DNA of 64,000 nucleotides from Lineus longissimus (GCF_910592395.1 NC_088314.1:5270001-5334000), one strand, 5' to 3'; positions 11,401 through 24,391 are shown, counted from the first letter of the stretch. Notes: generated by a model from the letters alone, not told the origin. Numbers and translations: made by a program.

Positions 11401-13070
11401 CTTTTGGAAAGGTAACATGGTTGACATAAAATAGTCTACATCAAATTCAAGTTATAATGTTTCTTCAATGAAAGTGATGACATGAAGTCATCATCAACAA
11501 GAGGTTGTTTTGATTCTCTTGTCTTCAGAGTTCAAATTTACCATCATCATTTTTGGTGTTGGATATAAATCTTTGCCAGGTGACTATGGTGCAAGGGTTA
11601 TTCTCACACTTTCCACCTAGTATATCATTTTCATTCCTCCTGTCCACCTGTCCCCTCTTGAATGTTGGACCAAAAAGCCCTTGCCAGCTTTGAGCTGAGG
11701 AGAAAGACTTTATCTCATATGTTTTTTTTTTCAAATTAGAAACTCTTTCAGTGTGCTAGTCTTTGTCTTTATATGGGTAGTATCTACTTAAGTGTCACTT
11801 TTAGAATTCTAATGTTCATGGTGTCTCAAAAAACTGTCTGTCTATGATCAAGTTGTGAAGTTTATTTTGAACCAATTTCAACACAAAATCTACTCAGTTT
11901 ACCTTTTAATCAAGGACATTACCTTGGGGAATCTTGACTTTAAAGTAGCATAAGTCCAAAAGTGAACTCAGCAACCTGAATATGAAAAATCGATTCGCTC
12001 CCCAAAGTCAATGACCAAAAAGAATATGATTTAGTTAACACTTTGATGCTGCTATAAGCATTGATGAAAGAAGGAATTTCCCTCACTTTCAATTCATCTT
12101 GAATACTCATACATTATAACAATAACGTTATTTTTTGTGTTTATTTTTTCAGGAAAACCCTGGGCGCCATCTATTCTCACGCCATGACAACAGACATTCG
12201 TTTTTGACCGACGCCCTTTATTTTGAAGAGGTAAGAGTACTTGTAGTCTCACTCGGATAAGACAACTTGAAGGACAGTCCCTCGGTGACCAACGGGAAAG
12301 AAATTGAGCAATAAATCATATGCCATGAACAACTATCAAGAACGGAACCACCTATTCACTAGAGCGCCCCCTTTGTGAAATTATATGTAAAACCAACTAA
12401 ACTTTGAAGACCTGACTGACAATACATTATGAACATTAGATTAAATGGAACATAAAGTACAAATCTCGATCATTATTTTCAGGGTCTTGGGCGAAGAAGG
12501 ATACAAAATGATAACTTTGCCTATCAGAGGGACTTACTGTCATGGCGACCAGTCATGACTGTCGGACCAAACTTCTCCCAGTACCAAGTAACATATCGAA
12601 CGCCAAACTCGAACCAGCAAGAAATTAAACAATTGATCACGCACAGGCCAAAGACATCTTTTGATAATAGTGACACTTCTACATATAGGTATTCACATGG
12701 TAAAGACAATCCTAATAGAGAAGTAATTAATGCTATGACGAATGAAGCCTTAACATCAACTTTTACCAAGAAGTCTGGAATTACGAAATCCAATTATGGG
12801 CGGGAATCGGTGGCGACGTGCTTAAGTTGGTACGAGCCACCGCCAAGGACACCGGCGCCTCAACAAGCGTGCGGAGATGTGATAGTGAAACGTCCAGGAG
12901 CACCGGCAGCTACGGCTACCTACGTTCATGTACCTGCTCCCCCTAGTGGTCCTAAGCCAAACACCGTAATGCATACGCACATACAGCAGGTTGCGGCCGA
13001 CTGTCCCTCAACGATAGTCCCAACATCTAACGGAGCAGAAAGTTCCAGTGTTGGCTCAAATGGTGAATAG
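8500..13070 (+). CDS. TEX36: TEX36-like protein (testis-expressed protein 36 family)
   Basis: Four coding exons: 8500-8541, 8767-8880, 12153-12230, 12483-13070; 822 nt, 273 aa, all junctions phase 0. Exon 1 joins exon 2 to give SGSWFPSGFHGHF, matching the GRWFPHIG-like start of vertebrate TEX36. Exons 3-4 give SRHDNRHSF near residues 61-69 and GLGRRR at 79-84, the family hallmark (HDNRHS, about ten residues, then GLGRKK). The C-terminal half (about residues 120-273) is Pro/Thr/Ser-rich, looks disordered and makes this protein longer than the human one of about 186 aa. There is no signal peptide or TM segment. The family is testis-expressed and uncharacterised; a sperm-flagellum role is a guess. 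Intron 3 is long (3.3 kb). Confidence 0.8.
8940..9215. repeat. Degenerate minisatellite in TEX36-like intron 3
   Basis: Roughly 45-60 bp units recur, built on AACAAGAGGCCTGGGTGCCT followed by GGTGCTCAGCT. Copies diverge considerably. A related single copy (AACAAGAGGCCCAAGGGCCT, then GGCGCTCAG) occurs at about 53380-53408, so this is a dispersed family rather than a purely local duplication. Confidence 0.7.
10611..10735. mobile_element. Diverged relative of the 5423 MITE
   Basis: GAGTGGAACCTCTCTTAGC, CCTCTCTAATAAGGACACTG and ACCTCTGTAATAAGAAAACC resemble the ends and internal palindromes of the element at 5423-5609, including a shared tract about differing 'forward' and 'reverse' copies of a CTCT-AATAA-GGACA motif. 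Only one recognisable end (left) is present, so this is a partial copy in TEX36-like intron 3. Confidence 0.55.
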
Positions 13071-13770
13071 AGACAACGTTATAGCGAACTGTTTTAAAGT
13101 GCTAAGCTGAGATATCGAACCACTTGAAGATTTTATGCTATGTGGCAAGGCTTGGACTGATTGCCTATGCATCATCGTGTTGGGCGTGCTGAGCTGAACT
13201 AAACGTGATGTGAAGTTGCGGTGCGTAGCTGGGAACACTGTTTATATTCAAATGGTTTCCCGCTATCATGGGACATCCTTTGAGTTGAACATGACCATTG
13301 GATTTGTGTTTAAGCCATTGCGGTGTCAATCTTCCATAAGTATAGTGGTTGTGATAGAAATCTATTGTACAAAGTCAAATTTAGGCCTCTTTGTAGGCAT
13401 GGATGAAATAATATTTAGACCAATCAACTGTGATATCGTAGATTCTTGCTGCATTTGAGGATATGATGCAGCAAATGAAAAGGCAGTGTATTAGCACTGA
13501 ACTATCCATTTGCACCAAATTAACCACAAAATTAAGAAGGAACTTTTGTTGATCGGAGCCAAAAAGTAGGAAAATGGGCATCAAATTTCAAAAGGTGAAT
13601 ATATTTTCGGGCATGACAGTTATAATGTCTGACATTGTTTGATGCGTTTAGCTAGTCTATAGATAGAAAAAAAATAACACATAGTTCTGTAAATATTTAA
13701 AAGCAACTTGAGGATACCAAGGGGTTTCCATGGTATATATTTACAGTACTTTCTGTCACTAAATTTAAGA

Positions 13771-13776
13771 AATAAA
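13771..13776 (+). terminator. Candidate poly(A) signal of TEX36-like gene
   Basis: AATAAA about 700 nt after the stop codon, followed by T-rich sequence. Confidence 0.5.
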
Positions 13777-16247
13777 ACCAGTTTTGATAGTTATATTCAT
13801 TCTAATGTCAGGCTGGTTTTCAAGCCTGTTGAATACACATTCATGCCAAAAGTTTAGGTCAGGTTATCCAGTCACATCATGGGTTATCACTATTTTTAGT
13901 GATAAAAGCTCTTTTTGGAATAATTTTTATCATAAACGAAATTAGATCCTGGATAAAAACTCGAGCCAAAATGAAATGGAAATTTAAATACATATATATA
14001 CATATTCAGTTCTATCCTTAACACAGCTTGTTTCCAGGCAATTATGGTTGTTAAAAACATATCATTATACAATGTACAGTAAATTGTTAGTTCAATAATA
14101 TAAAGAAGTTCCCAGGTCATTTAAATACCATTTAATGGGCCTCCAGCCTGGTCTGGTATACTAAATCTTGATTGATACAGGGCAAATTTAAATAGCTCAC
14201 TCTTAGCTTGTACATGTTGGCTAATAAAGAGGTATATTATATTGTTAATCCTACTTATAATTTCATTTCTTGTTCAAATTTTTTCACAAAATACTTCGAA
14301 CTTGTAAAAATGACCACAACCAAACCTCAGGGATCAGTTTGTCTTAATGTGGCCTTAGTAGGCTTTGTTGGAGTATTTGCACGGGGATCACAAAGTTTGA
14401 GATTGAATTAAGCCAAAATATTCATGGTATTATTTGAAATGGGGTGTAAGGATTGTGTTTGATCAATATTATGACCTGGCAGCAGTGTATTGCCCTGGGT
14501 ATAATATCATTTTCTTGGTGTTTGGTTGAAAAATCTGTCATCTCAACTCACTACACCAAAGGGAGGCCAAAGGGGCTGAGTCTGGCTGAGAGAGTGATCA
14601 AATGATTCCTCACACAAGAGTTTTGATATACTGTGATCTGTAAAGACTCCATTCAGTCACTTGGGTTGAATATTTTTCTCAATGAATCGAAAAGTTGCAC
14701 AGCTAACTCGAATGGTCATTTTCGAACATTGGGGCTGCCTGTAAATGGCTTATTGGCCCATTAAAACTTGAAAAGAAGGTTCAAGCCATTGAACTAGAAC
14801 AGGCATGGGCATTGGTTTCTACCCCTGCATATACTTCAGCCAGAGGTCTGATATTTTTTGTAAGCTTGTCTAGTTTGTCCACAAGATTTATATTTGCTTA
14901 AAACCTTGCCATACAGTCTTGTCACAGAAGACCATAGAAAGCTGAATTATCATTCATTGGGTTTTATGCTTAACACCATATATTATCTTTCCATACAACA
15001 TTGTACAAGAAAGATGTCATGAAACAGGCCTAGTTTAAAATAAGCCTGTGGAGATATTAGTATGCCTTAGCATGCACACATGCACAGACCTCACAGACAA
15101 AGCTTTCAAAACCAACAAACCAGATTTGTTATATTCTTTAGCTGTTTAGCATGAGTTGGCATAGTTGGGCCAACTTTGTTGAGCCAACCCCTGATGGCTT
15201 GCACATTTAGTTCTGTCCAAAAAAATACATGTATTGGCATATTGGCCCCCTTATCAAAGCTATTGACAGCCCTACAGCCAAACTAAGGCCAGAGTTTAAA
15301 GTTGTTGTCCTTTGAATGTTTTCACCAAGATGGGCAAGCCTTCAGGATTAAAATTTGAAACTTAACTTTTGAACATGCTTTATGTTTTCATCCACATATC
15401 TTCCGTACTACTTTTGGGGCTGTCTGTTTTCATTTTTGTTGACCGTCTCCAAGAGAGAGACAAACATGCACTGATCATGTACCCTTAATGGACTTCATGC
15501 GGTCTGGTCTTCTTAAGCTCTGTAGAATGGTAAACTTAAGAATAGCAATGAGATAAGGGTAATCAGTTGACTTTGCAGAATGATCAGTGAAATTTTGTTT
15601 TCACAATTTTTATGGCACAGTCGTCCTTAGTCTCTTGTATATAATGATAACAACGTATGTTGATGTCAATGATAAAGGTGTTGCAAGCCGTCCATGTTTA
15701 TATATATGTTCACAAAATATTACAATCATGCTTTAAATATTTTATAGTTAAAAAATTGAATGATGTGTTCTGTGTTCGTTATTATGTTTGCCACCCAATT
15801 TCAATATCAAGAGGGGTGGAAAGACTGGGGTTTAAAGGTTGGCAAGGATCTTGCGATTCTTGGTGCAGCTGCCTCCGATTCTGAACATGGTTGAGACCAT
15901 GAAGCCTAAGACAATCATGACATTATGGACCAAAGGATATTTTCCCACTTAGGCCTTGCTGTTTTGACGGTCGTCAGACTCGGAATATGGCAAAGTCAGC
16001 CCCATGAATCCTCATATGATGATATGGACCACAGGATCTCATCCAACTTTGGAAGCAAATGAAGCAATCCCACCTGTATACTGAATTAGAACAGGTGGAG
16101 CTCAAGAGCGGTGAGAGGCCCTCTTTACTCGGGACTCTATACTTATAATGTACAATGTATGCTGAAGCACTGGGAGACCCACCTGGTGGCTTTAGGACAC
16201 ACCAAATATGTATGGGTTTTGCCAATCATAGCTTGGCTGTCCTAAAT

Positions 16248-16436
16248 GTGACCCGTTCCAGCAAAACCAGTCGCATGTCGCTCTGAGCTTGGCAGGTTGA
16301 GACGGACTGTTTGTTCATTTCACTATTGTCTGCCTTTTATGAAGCCTGACGACATCAATTTCTTCTATTATCTCCTGGTGTCATCCTAGGCTCATCTTAT
16401 TAGCGACATGCGACTGGTTTTGCTAGAACGGGTCAC
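16248..16436. mobile_element. 189-bp MITE with 35-bp terminal inverted repeats
   Basis: The left arm 16248-16282 begins GTGACCCGTTCCAGC and the right arm 16402-16436 ends GCTAGAACGGGTCAC. Over 35 bp they are inverse complements with a single mismatch. AAAT flanks both ends as a possible target-site duplication. There is no coding capacity. The near-perfect arms point to a fairly young insertion. Confidence 0.88.
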
Positions 16437-16605
16437 AAATAATGTCACTGCTCAGATGACTCCCAACAAACATGGAACCCCCATTCATGCAATTGGAGAC
16501 TCTGATACAGAGCACAGATATGAGCAAATGCATCTCAAGTTTAAACAATCATTACCGTACAATACATCAGAAACAACAAGATTCTGTGTTTGTTATTACT
16601 CTTAG

Positions 16606-16611
16606 TTTATT
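16606..16611 (-). terminator. Candidate poly(A) signal of MANBAL
   Basis: TTTATT on plus is AATAAA on minus, about 700 nt past the MANBAL stop. A 3' UTR of that length would fill 16590-17304. Confidence 0.4.
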
Positions 16612-17304
16612 CATCCATCCTGTATAAAACAATAAACCTCACTTTTCATATTGTAAAAGAAGAGAAAGTATAAAAGCACCAGCTATCTACATCCCTTTAC
16701 TACCAAGACAATTTCTACAAGGGCACAGTATTATTATAATATATTCAAAGCCTGAAGGCAGCTCGGCACCAAAGGTTGAACGTTTTCCTCAATGTTCAAC
16801 GCATTAGGATTTCAGCACTACAGTAACTACACGGACAGTTTGAACTGCAATGTGACTTGATTCTCACTCTCATTTTCTGATCAGCTGTTTTCAACTGTTT
16901 GCTGCATATCATATCATATCAAAGTCAAATGTCTGTGATAGTGATGGAATATGATGGTAGTCCGTAGTGAAATTCATACATTTATCCACTCCAGTCGTCC
17001 CAGCCTACTGTCATTCTCCATGTTGCAATCTGACCAAGCAGGGGAGAAACTAAAACCCTTTTTCCATTCAATAAAAATCTGAAATGGAAAAGAGTGAAGT
17101 TTAAAATGAGGAGGAGATTTATTTTCAAAGAAGAACACTTGAATTGTCGATAGTCTGCAGCTTTATGATACAATTGCTAGATTGTAATGTATGTAATTCC
17201 AATAAGATAATCCAGTCATCCACTGCACTACTACCTTTTAAATAAAGACAACAACTGACATACTTTTATAAACACTGATAAGACAGCAGCCAGAGGGCCG
17301 AATT

Positions 17305-17852
17305 TTATCTCTTCTTTTTCTTTTCTTGTCGTGATCGCCGGAACAGGTTGTTGTCAGGTTTGGTATGCCCATTGGCATTGCGATCAGTCTGTCCACTGTC
17401 TTCTATTTCATCCTGGAATATGTGACAAATAAAAAAAGAAGGTAATTTTAAACTGCATTAATTTGAATGAAGTAACTCCCGTGGACGCAGTGATATTTAG
17501 ATGTCTGACATTACATGGTCTAACAATATACACCTTGTATAAGAGCATTTTGATACCAACAAAAGACGAAATCCACGAAAGATTTTGGCTAATTTTTTTT
17601 GGAACACCCTGTACTGCAGTATAGTACAGTGTACATTTTGTACACAGTTGAAAAGTACATTTTCGAAGTGCTCTTTGGAGACCTATAGCTTCGAACCCCT
17701 CTGGCACATCACTGTCTTACCTGATCATGTTCACTCTGTGGAACTACTACCACCGCAAAAATGCATACAAGTTGAAAAATTGCACCCAGAAACAGCCCAT
17801 AATGAAGGAAAATATCGAGAATCGAGGACCCAGTCACATCCACGGTCGCCAT
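17305..17852 (-). CDS. MANBAL: MANBAL family small membrane protein
   Basis: Two coding exons: 17852-17721 (44 codons) and 17412-17305 (35 codons plus stop), joined at phase 0; 79 aa (human about 85). Residues 17-38 (HYGLFLGAIFQLVCIFAVVV region) form a single hydrophobic segment with the family core YGLFLGAIFQL. The C-terminus is hydrophilic and ends in a KKKKR cluster, again as in MANBAL. The family has one predicted TM segment and no established biochemical function; the name reflects proximity to a mannosidase gene in mammals, not activity. It is head-to-head with the GTSE1-like gene. Confidence 0.93.
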
Positions 17853-18677
17853 GATTGTTGACATTCTCGGTTTCCTTGCTCAGCCAATCAACGATGTGAG
17901 ATTCAGTCACGTGACCTGTGAAACCGGTGGCAAACTCGAAATTCTAAAGTGTCTATATTTTTTACAAAATATCGAATTTCGTGAAAACCCTTGGTAATAT
18001 TTTGTTGAAATTTATTGTACGTATGCCATACATACTATCTTTTCTACTTGAGAATTTTTATTGAAATCGTTTGATAATAAGGTCGTTTTTGGGGGCATTT
18101 TCTCTTGGCAAATTTGATGGGTTGTGTGTTGTGTGCAGATTTTGTGTACATTTGATTTACATTATACAGGGTGGCCCAGAATAATTCTGGGCCACCCTGT
18201 AGATAGATGGATTGTTGAGGGGGCTCGGTGCCTGGCTGCTTGACCTAGGTGTAAATTACTAAATGTTCACAACATTCAAATGTTTGCTGCTCTAGATAAA
18301 GATCGTTGCTGCTGATAACTTTATGCCTGTTAATACTAGTGTTAGGTTGCCATAGCATGTGGTACGGTAGCCCGGCCCCTGTTTAATCGTAGACATACAT
18401 AGTCCCGGTCTCATCACATACCTATTAAGATGTACACTATCTATAGTCGTACTCATAGACCAGTAAGTAGTGTAATTATTATTAATGTGAAGCAGGGTTG
18501 CATGGGTCATGGGTACGGTCTACTGGGAACAAGAGGAAGGAGTACAACTCAATTGGAATAAACAAAGTATACGGTAAATGGTACTTACAATAAATGTATG
18601 ACAGAGTATCACAATCAGTCTTGAGGAAAATGATGTAAAATATGTTCATTCCGTCTTTCAGAGTGTATTGTTGCAGC
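17853..18677. promoter_or_regulatory. Divergent promoter region between MANBAL and GTSE1-like
   Basis: 825 bp separate the start codons. Near the MANBAL end there is a CCAAT box (17884-17888) and a palindromic GTCACGTGAC E-box (17906-17915). A 37-bp perfect palindrome at 18165-18201 lies midway and is probably a transposon relic. Transcription start sites cannot be placed from sequence alone. Confidence 0.55.
18165..18201. repeat. Perfect 37-bp palindrome, mariner-like end
   Basis: Two 18-bp arms around a central A: the left begins TACAGGGTGGCCCAG and the right is its exact complement. TACAGGGTG with a TA at each outer edge resembles mariner-type terminal repeats, suggesting a back-to-back relic or minimal MITE. 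It would form a strong hairpin. Confidence 0.85.
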
Positions 18678-21600
18678 ATGGCCAGTGCTGGTGAGTTTAC
18701 TAATAGATTTACAATACATATTCGCCTCTTTCAAAGTTTCAAATCCTCAAGCAAAAAGCGAATGTGTTTTAAATCTTAGGTGTCAAAGTCAAGTGATTAA
18801 ATTTCTGAGGCTAAGGTTGTTTTTTTTTAATTTCTTTTCAAAACAATGTAAACATAATAATTGATGACTTTTTTAATTTCAGAAGATGGTACTGGAGTTC
18901 TGATAGAGATTACAAAGGAAGGTGAAACCAAGGTGCCTGAAGGTGAGATTTCATCTGCCGGAACAGCCTGCATACTGTGCTGACTGGCATGTGTTTTTTT
19001 AAATGCATTTTAGCTGAGGGATGAAGGATTTACATGCCATGACACGCTATCACTCAGTTATGAATTTTAATTGTAAATAATGATAATGTGCCTGTTTTTC
19101 AGTTTATGATGAGAACCTAGTCTTGCCTCCTCTGCAGTTTGACCTCAACACCAGCACATCAAGCCAAGAGAACCTAAAGACGGATGTGAGTTCGGAGCCT
19201 GAGCCTAAGGAAGAAATATTTACAATTGAAGCACTTTTGTCCTCAGGTAAATCTGAACCCCAATATTTTTTCATGTTCATTTGTTATCATTCTATCCAGT
19301 AGAAACACGAAATTGAAAAGCAGCCTAAAAGTTGCTATATAATCGAGCGCATTGGCATTCTACTCGCGGTTATATCTACTAGAGTTGGTCGTCACACAAT
19401 GCTAGGGTCATGAGAGCGAACCCCCGCACGCTTTGTTATCAGAGGTTGAGTTAAAGTAATTGTATTAGCAGCTCCTAAAAAGCATCACATACCTCTGTAG
19501 AGAAGAAAAAACAAAGAGGAGAAAATTTCATAACTTTAGCTCCGGGAACATTCCACGGTTTACTGTTCATTGGAACATATTATTTGTCCCCAAAATAGAT
19601 GTTTACTTGGTATTTGACTAGGAAATGTTTATCATTGTCTCTTCGCAGATATAAAGACTTTGGATCAAGAAGAGTTTGATTTTGACCTGGCTTTGTCCCC
19701 AGATGCAAGGTATTACATTTCTGTTAATGCCGAGTGTGATATTGAAAACTATAGTAATAAAATCTTTTACTGCATGCTGTGTGTTGACTTGGATTATGGA
19801 GTTATGTTGGTGTTGTAGTGCCTAAATTTGATGACACGTTATGCTAAAGACTTGATTTGTCAAGGCTGAGCACTGCAGTGAGAGCAGATAATACTGTGCT
19901 GACTGATCAGAATGGTCATCTTTGTACACTTTCCAATTGCCATCAAAACGTTGAAGGAATGTCTAATGATCCTAAATTACAGTAGGACAAACTTTGGAAA
20001 AAGTCCGATTGAATAATGATTCCTTTACAAAGTAGTACTAAAAATCATCTCAGTTCCTTCAAACATTTCAATAAAATGATATGCGTAACGTTGGATTTCA
20101 GTCAAGACGAAGATGAGGATGAAGAAGTGTTTTTCGGTCCAGTTGGATTCACAGAGACATGTGTTTCGGCTGCAGTCGAAATATCAAACTCACCAGAGTA
20201 TCGGCCGATGAGTCCCCTTAACCCGTCACAGGTGGCAGAACTTTGTAAAGAGGCTAACTTTCTTGCTTGTCGTTTAACTGCTTTATCGGTCTCAGACAAG
20301 AAGAAAAAACCTTTCCCGAAAATTTCCTTGAAAGACAGCATCAGGAAAAGTGTGAAAAAAATGCCAAACTTTGGAAAACCTGGCAAAGGAGAAGAACCTG
20401 GTTTGCCACGAGTCAAGCTTGATTTCACAAGTCCTGAATGCCAAATAGAACTGAATGTCAACAGTATATCAGTGACATTGCCAGCTGGAAAATTACCACT
20501 CTCACCAGAGGGGGTAAAATTATTTTCTGCGGACCAATTGAGAAGGGAGAAAAAGGATGAGAGCTTGTCGAAACCTGGCTCTAAATTAGCTCCGCCTAAT
20601 TCAAGGCGGAGTGGACTGCAGAAGCCAAGTAAAATAGGGCTCAGTAGAGCTGTAAGTATTCTTGAGTAACCAGTATGTCACAAACAACTGTCAGGCCCCT
20701 GTGGTCGAGTGAACTGCAGGCTTGACTGCTCTTAATACATATTAGTCTACGTATAGTTGGATGAGGATTCTGGCCCTCGCCTTGACTTGCCTGTTGCGGT
20801 GCTGCTGAATAAGGCTGAGTGGTTTGTTCTGTTTAATATGGTGCATGCATCAGATAGAAGCTGACAGATAATTCCATCAGTCTGTCCCTCCCAGTGCAAC
20901 AGTATGTGTAAAAAGTGCAGCTGCCAGACTCACAATGTGAAGAAACCCCCAGCCCTTTTTGGTGACAAAGAGTTATTCCAAGCAGAAGACATTTTTTACA
21001 GTTTTCAGTCGATAATCTTGTATCGTCCCATTTTCAGCCGTCACTGCGAGCACCAAAGCGCTACAGCCCACTGAAGAGACAAAGGACTAACAGCCTTGGG
21101 TCAGACATTGATACCTGCAGCACTGCATCAGATGTCAGCTCCGCGTCATCCATTAGTACAGGCTTACCTGTTACAACTAACAAGCGGCACCTGCCCAGTC
21201 AAAAGTTTCAGGTAAATAAGTTGTCTGACATGTTTGAGGTTGAACTATATGTTTATTTGCAGGTTGGTAAGTGTGGCATGGACTGGGAAATAGCCCCAAC
21301 TTATGCCAGATATAAATTCTAAATGCCCTGTCATCTTATGGTTTTATTTGACCATTTCAGCCAAGTAGGAGCACCAGCAAGCCACCTTCCTCAAATCCAC
21401 CAAAACCTAAGTCGAACACAGCAGCTATCAAATCCTCTCTAGCCAAATCCTCCTTGCTGAAACCAAGTGTTTTACCAAATAAATCAACTACGACTTGTAA
21501 AAGCTTGTTAGGCACACATGCAAAGGCTGCTCCGGGTAGCATGAAAACTGGACCACTGAAAGCAACAGCTCCAGTCAAAAGACAGCCGTCTATGAAGGAT

Positions 21601-24391
21601 AAGAGGACCAGTGGTAAGTAAGATGTGAATGAGTCAAAAAGTTTCACTTTTCTTTTTCAGTTGTGACAGGCATAATTGCCAAAAAGAGGATGCAGGAGAA
21701 TTAGGAAGTGCTAATATCGAACTAATATTCACTTCTATTTCACAGTGGAACATACATGTAGTATGCTTTTCTTCTTGGTTTATATTTTACAAATTTCTGC
21801 CACTCCTTTTCAGGCATTGGTGCACCCCCTGGCAAGGAGAATATATCAAGCAAGGCCATGAAACCTCCAGTGGATCCAGCCCCCCGTAAGGCCAGTGGGG
21901 GAAGCACCAGTAGTGTGGGAAGTGTCAGCAGTATGGGATCAGTCTCCACACCACATAGATCTATCTCGACTCCACCAAAATCAGTCCTGACACCGCATAG
22001 AAAAGATAAACAAATCCAGCCGAAGTGCCTGCTGCCCAACTCCTGCACACCGGTCAAGGCTGACAAAAGGTATTGTTTTTAGTTTGCCCTAGTTGCATAT
22101 TCAACAAGTTTGTCCAGGGTGAAGCTTTTGACTGGAAGATCAAACTTATGTCCCCTAATGACTTAGCTACTGGGAACTACAGATAAGCTACAGTTCACAG
22201 CCAATGTTTAGCATGCTCGGCCTGAGGAGTTTGAGGTTTCCTTGAAGTATGAATTTGCATATCAGTTAATGGGGAAATTACCCAGTGACCGCAGCATCAC
22301 TTTTGAAGATTCTCGTGCATTTCAATTCAGCGGCTTATTATCTTTTCACTTCAGCTTGAGTGTGAGTTCGGACGTGTCCACCCCAGCATCATCTAATCGG
22401 CGCAAGTCGTTCCTACCGACTCCCAAATGTACACCAAGGTCTGCTTCAGTCACCTCAATGTCGAAACGGAGCCCAAAGTTAGCCTTTACTCCGAGTAAAA
22501 TGACCAAGAAAGCAGGTGCTCCGATAATGAAGGTGGGTGTTTTTGAGAGTTAGTTCATTTTAACCCCACATGTCTGATAGTGATGATAAGAAAATCTGAG
22601 ATCTTGTTATTTGAGTGACTAGGATGTAACATTTTCGATTTTGGGGGATTAAAGTTTTTATCTCCTAAAAACAGTTTACTTTGTCAGCAGAAATAGAACG
22701 ATGTATGATTCAGCTCACAGTAGAACTTTGAATTTTCGAAATTGGAGCAAAAATAAGCATTTCAGATGCATATATTTGCAAGGAAAAAATAGTTGTAAAA
22801 TTATTCAGTTGGTAAGGATGAAATTTCAAGGCAAAAGGGGAGGACACAATTGCTGACGCAAAAAAAGTGTTTGCTACGCTTTGACCACTAATCATGCTTG
22901 CAGCTTGTAGATATTGATACTCCTAATCCCCGGGATCAAATGCCACAGAGTGCAAAGGTAGAGTGAAAAATTTATAAAGAATGTCAACTTGGTGGCAGTG
23001 CACTATTTGAAAAGGTACATGTGGCTTCTTGCATGTTTAACTACAGAGGAAAGTGTCTCCCTTGCACAGTAATAAGAACACCCTTTATATTTATTGTTGT
23101 ACCACGAGATAACTTAACACTACCATGGCCTCTTCCATTTCCTAACATTTTTTAGTTTGAACTTCATATTGATTTTCATATTTCCTTGAATTTGAAATGA
23201 TGTTTAGGGGGAGACTGTTGGCAGGAGAGCAGTGGATTGTTTTCTGGTCCCCACGTGACTGTCCTGCTTAGCAAAAAGGAACTGGGTCCTGTTGGACTGT
23301 GTGATAAAATGGGTCCCTGTGTGACATGATTGTATGAGCAAAATAGCACTGAGGGAATATGAGAGAGTGGAAAGGTCCTATCGGTCACATTGCCTAGATA
23401 TAAACTTAATGTGGCCTACCTTGCTCCTGCCTGTCGTTTCCCTTTATTACACCACTGGGACAGATAGTTTCATAAAAGTTGTCCATGTCATTGCTCACGA
23501 TGTATGACATGACTGTACTACCAAACAAACAGTTCACTATGATTTGCAAAACTTCCTTCTGTTTCAGAAACAGTTAAGAATTTAGTGTATTGCAACCATT
23601 CTTTCCAACACTTTAATTTGGTAATTCTTACATTTTGGTTATTAATTAATCTTGTTCATTTCTGTTCTGAGAGCAACAGAGATTTCCTTCCATGTCCTAA
23701 TTCCTGTTCCCTTGTTACAAACTAATAATCTTTCTTTCTTTCAAATTAAGTTAAGTTAAGTTTTTTGTTTTATGTTTAATTATGTTTGTGTTTATTTAGA
23801 ACAATTAACTGGTTATGGATGTATCAAAATGATGTAAGGCAGAGTGAACTGGCAATGTAGCAATGGTTTGATCTTTTTGTTACTTCAAACTTTACATGCC
23901 TTAAGTGACTACTCTATCAGCAGCTCCATTGTATAAAAGTGACCGTGGTTAGAAAGTGCTTTGAGGCAGACCCTGCCATCATTCCTCCTATCCTTTACGT
24001 CCTGTGAATCATCTGTAGAATATTGGTTGATGTTTTTAGGTTTTAAGTCTTGTAAGCAGCTGTTCCTTATTTGTAGTTGTTGAAATTTCCTTGATTATCT
24101 CGGTGAGAGAGGAAACAATTGAGTGGTTAAATGAGTGGGGGTTTTCTTGATAATCCAGACATCACTAATTGCCATGAACTGATTTACTCCTGTGTGATTC
24201 ATGTGAAAATGTACATTCCGGAACCATAAATATGTATGTTCCAATTCTCTTTTCAGAAACCTCTGGTGATGAATACACCACAAGCAAAGATGGCCGCCAA
24301 GAAGCCATCCATGTGGTCTCCGATAGTACGACGCAAACCATCAGCTGAGGAGGAGTACATTACTTGTACCAAACGAACCTCCAAGAGCTGA
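18678..24391 (+). CDS. GTSE1: GTSE1-like protein (G2 and S phase-expressed protein 1)
   Basis: Eleven coding exons: 18678-18690, 18883-18942, 19103-19246, 19649-19709, 20102-20651, 21038-21211, 21361-21613, 21814-22069, 22355-22532, 22904-22957, 24257-24391; 1878 nt, 625 aa (human about 720-740). The N-terminal family block is clear: EEFDFDLALSPDA, an acidic run, VFFGPVGF with FFGPVGF at residues 103-109, then a helix containing CKEANFLACRL. The remainder is basic, Ser/Pro-rich and disordered. A KEN box (GKEN) is at residues 426-428 and LVDIDTP, similar to the C-terminal LIDL clathrin-binding motifs of vertebrate GTSE1, is near 564-570. Vertebrate GTSE1 binds microtubules, inhibits MCAK and restrains p53; the mitotic role is inferred here. 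Additional small exons between 22957 and 24257 cannot be excluded. Confidence 0.9.

Larger units (their letters stand above)
13071..16600. other. Convergent intergenic region: TEX36-like 3' UTR then non-coding DNA
   Basis: The first ~700 bp are probably the TEX36-like 3' UTR, ending near the AATAAA at 13771. From there to the MANBAL 3' end I see no exon with coding similarity. Frames of up to about 80 residues occur but have no recognisable content. One clear MITE lies at 16248-16436. Confidence 0.6.

Noticed and set aside
12524-12793. Antisense frame across the TEX36-like last exon
   Set aside because: Shadow of a supported exon on the plus strand; no independent evidence.
20102-20461. 119-residue antisense frame across GTSE1-like exon 5
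   Set aside because: Mirror of a low-complexity coding exon with family similarity on the plus strand.
20690-20760. tRNA-like GGTCGAGTGAACTGC after GTSE1-like exon 5
   Set aside because: Only an A-box-like fragment; no B box or cloverleaf.
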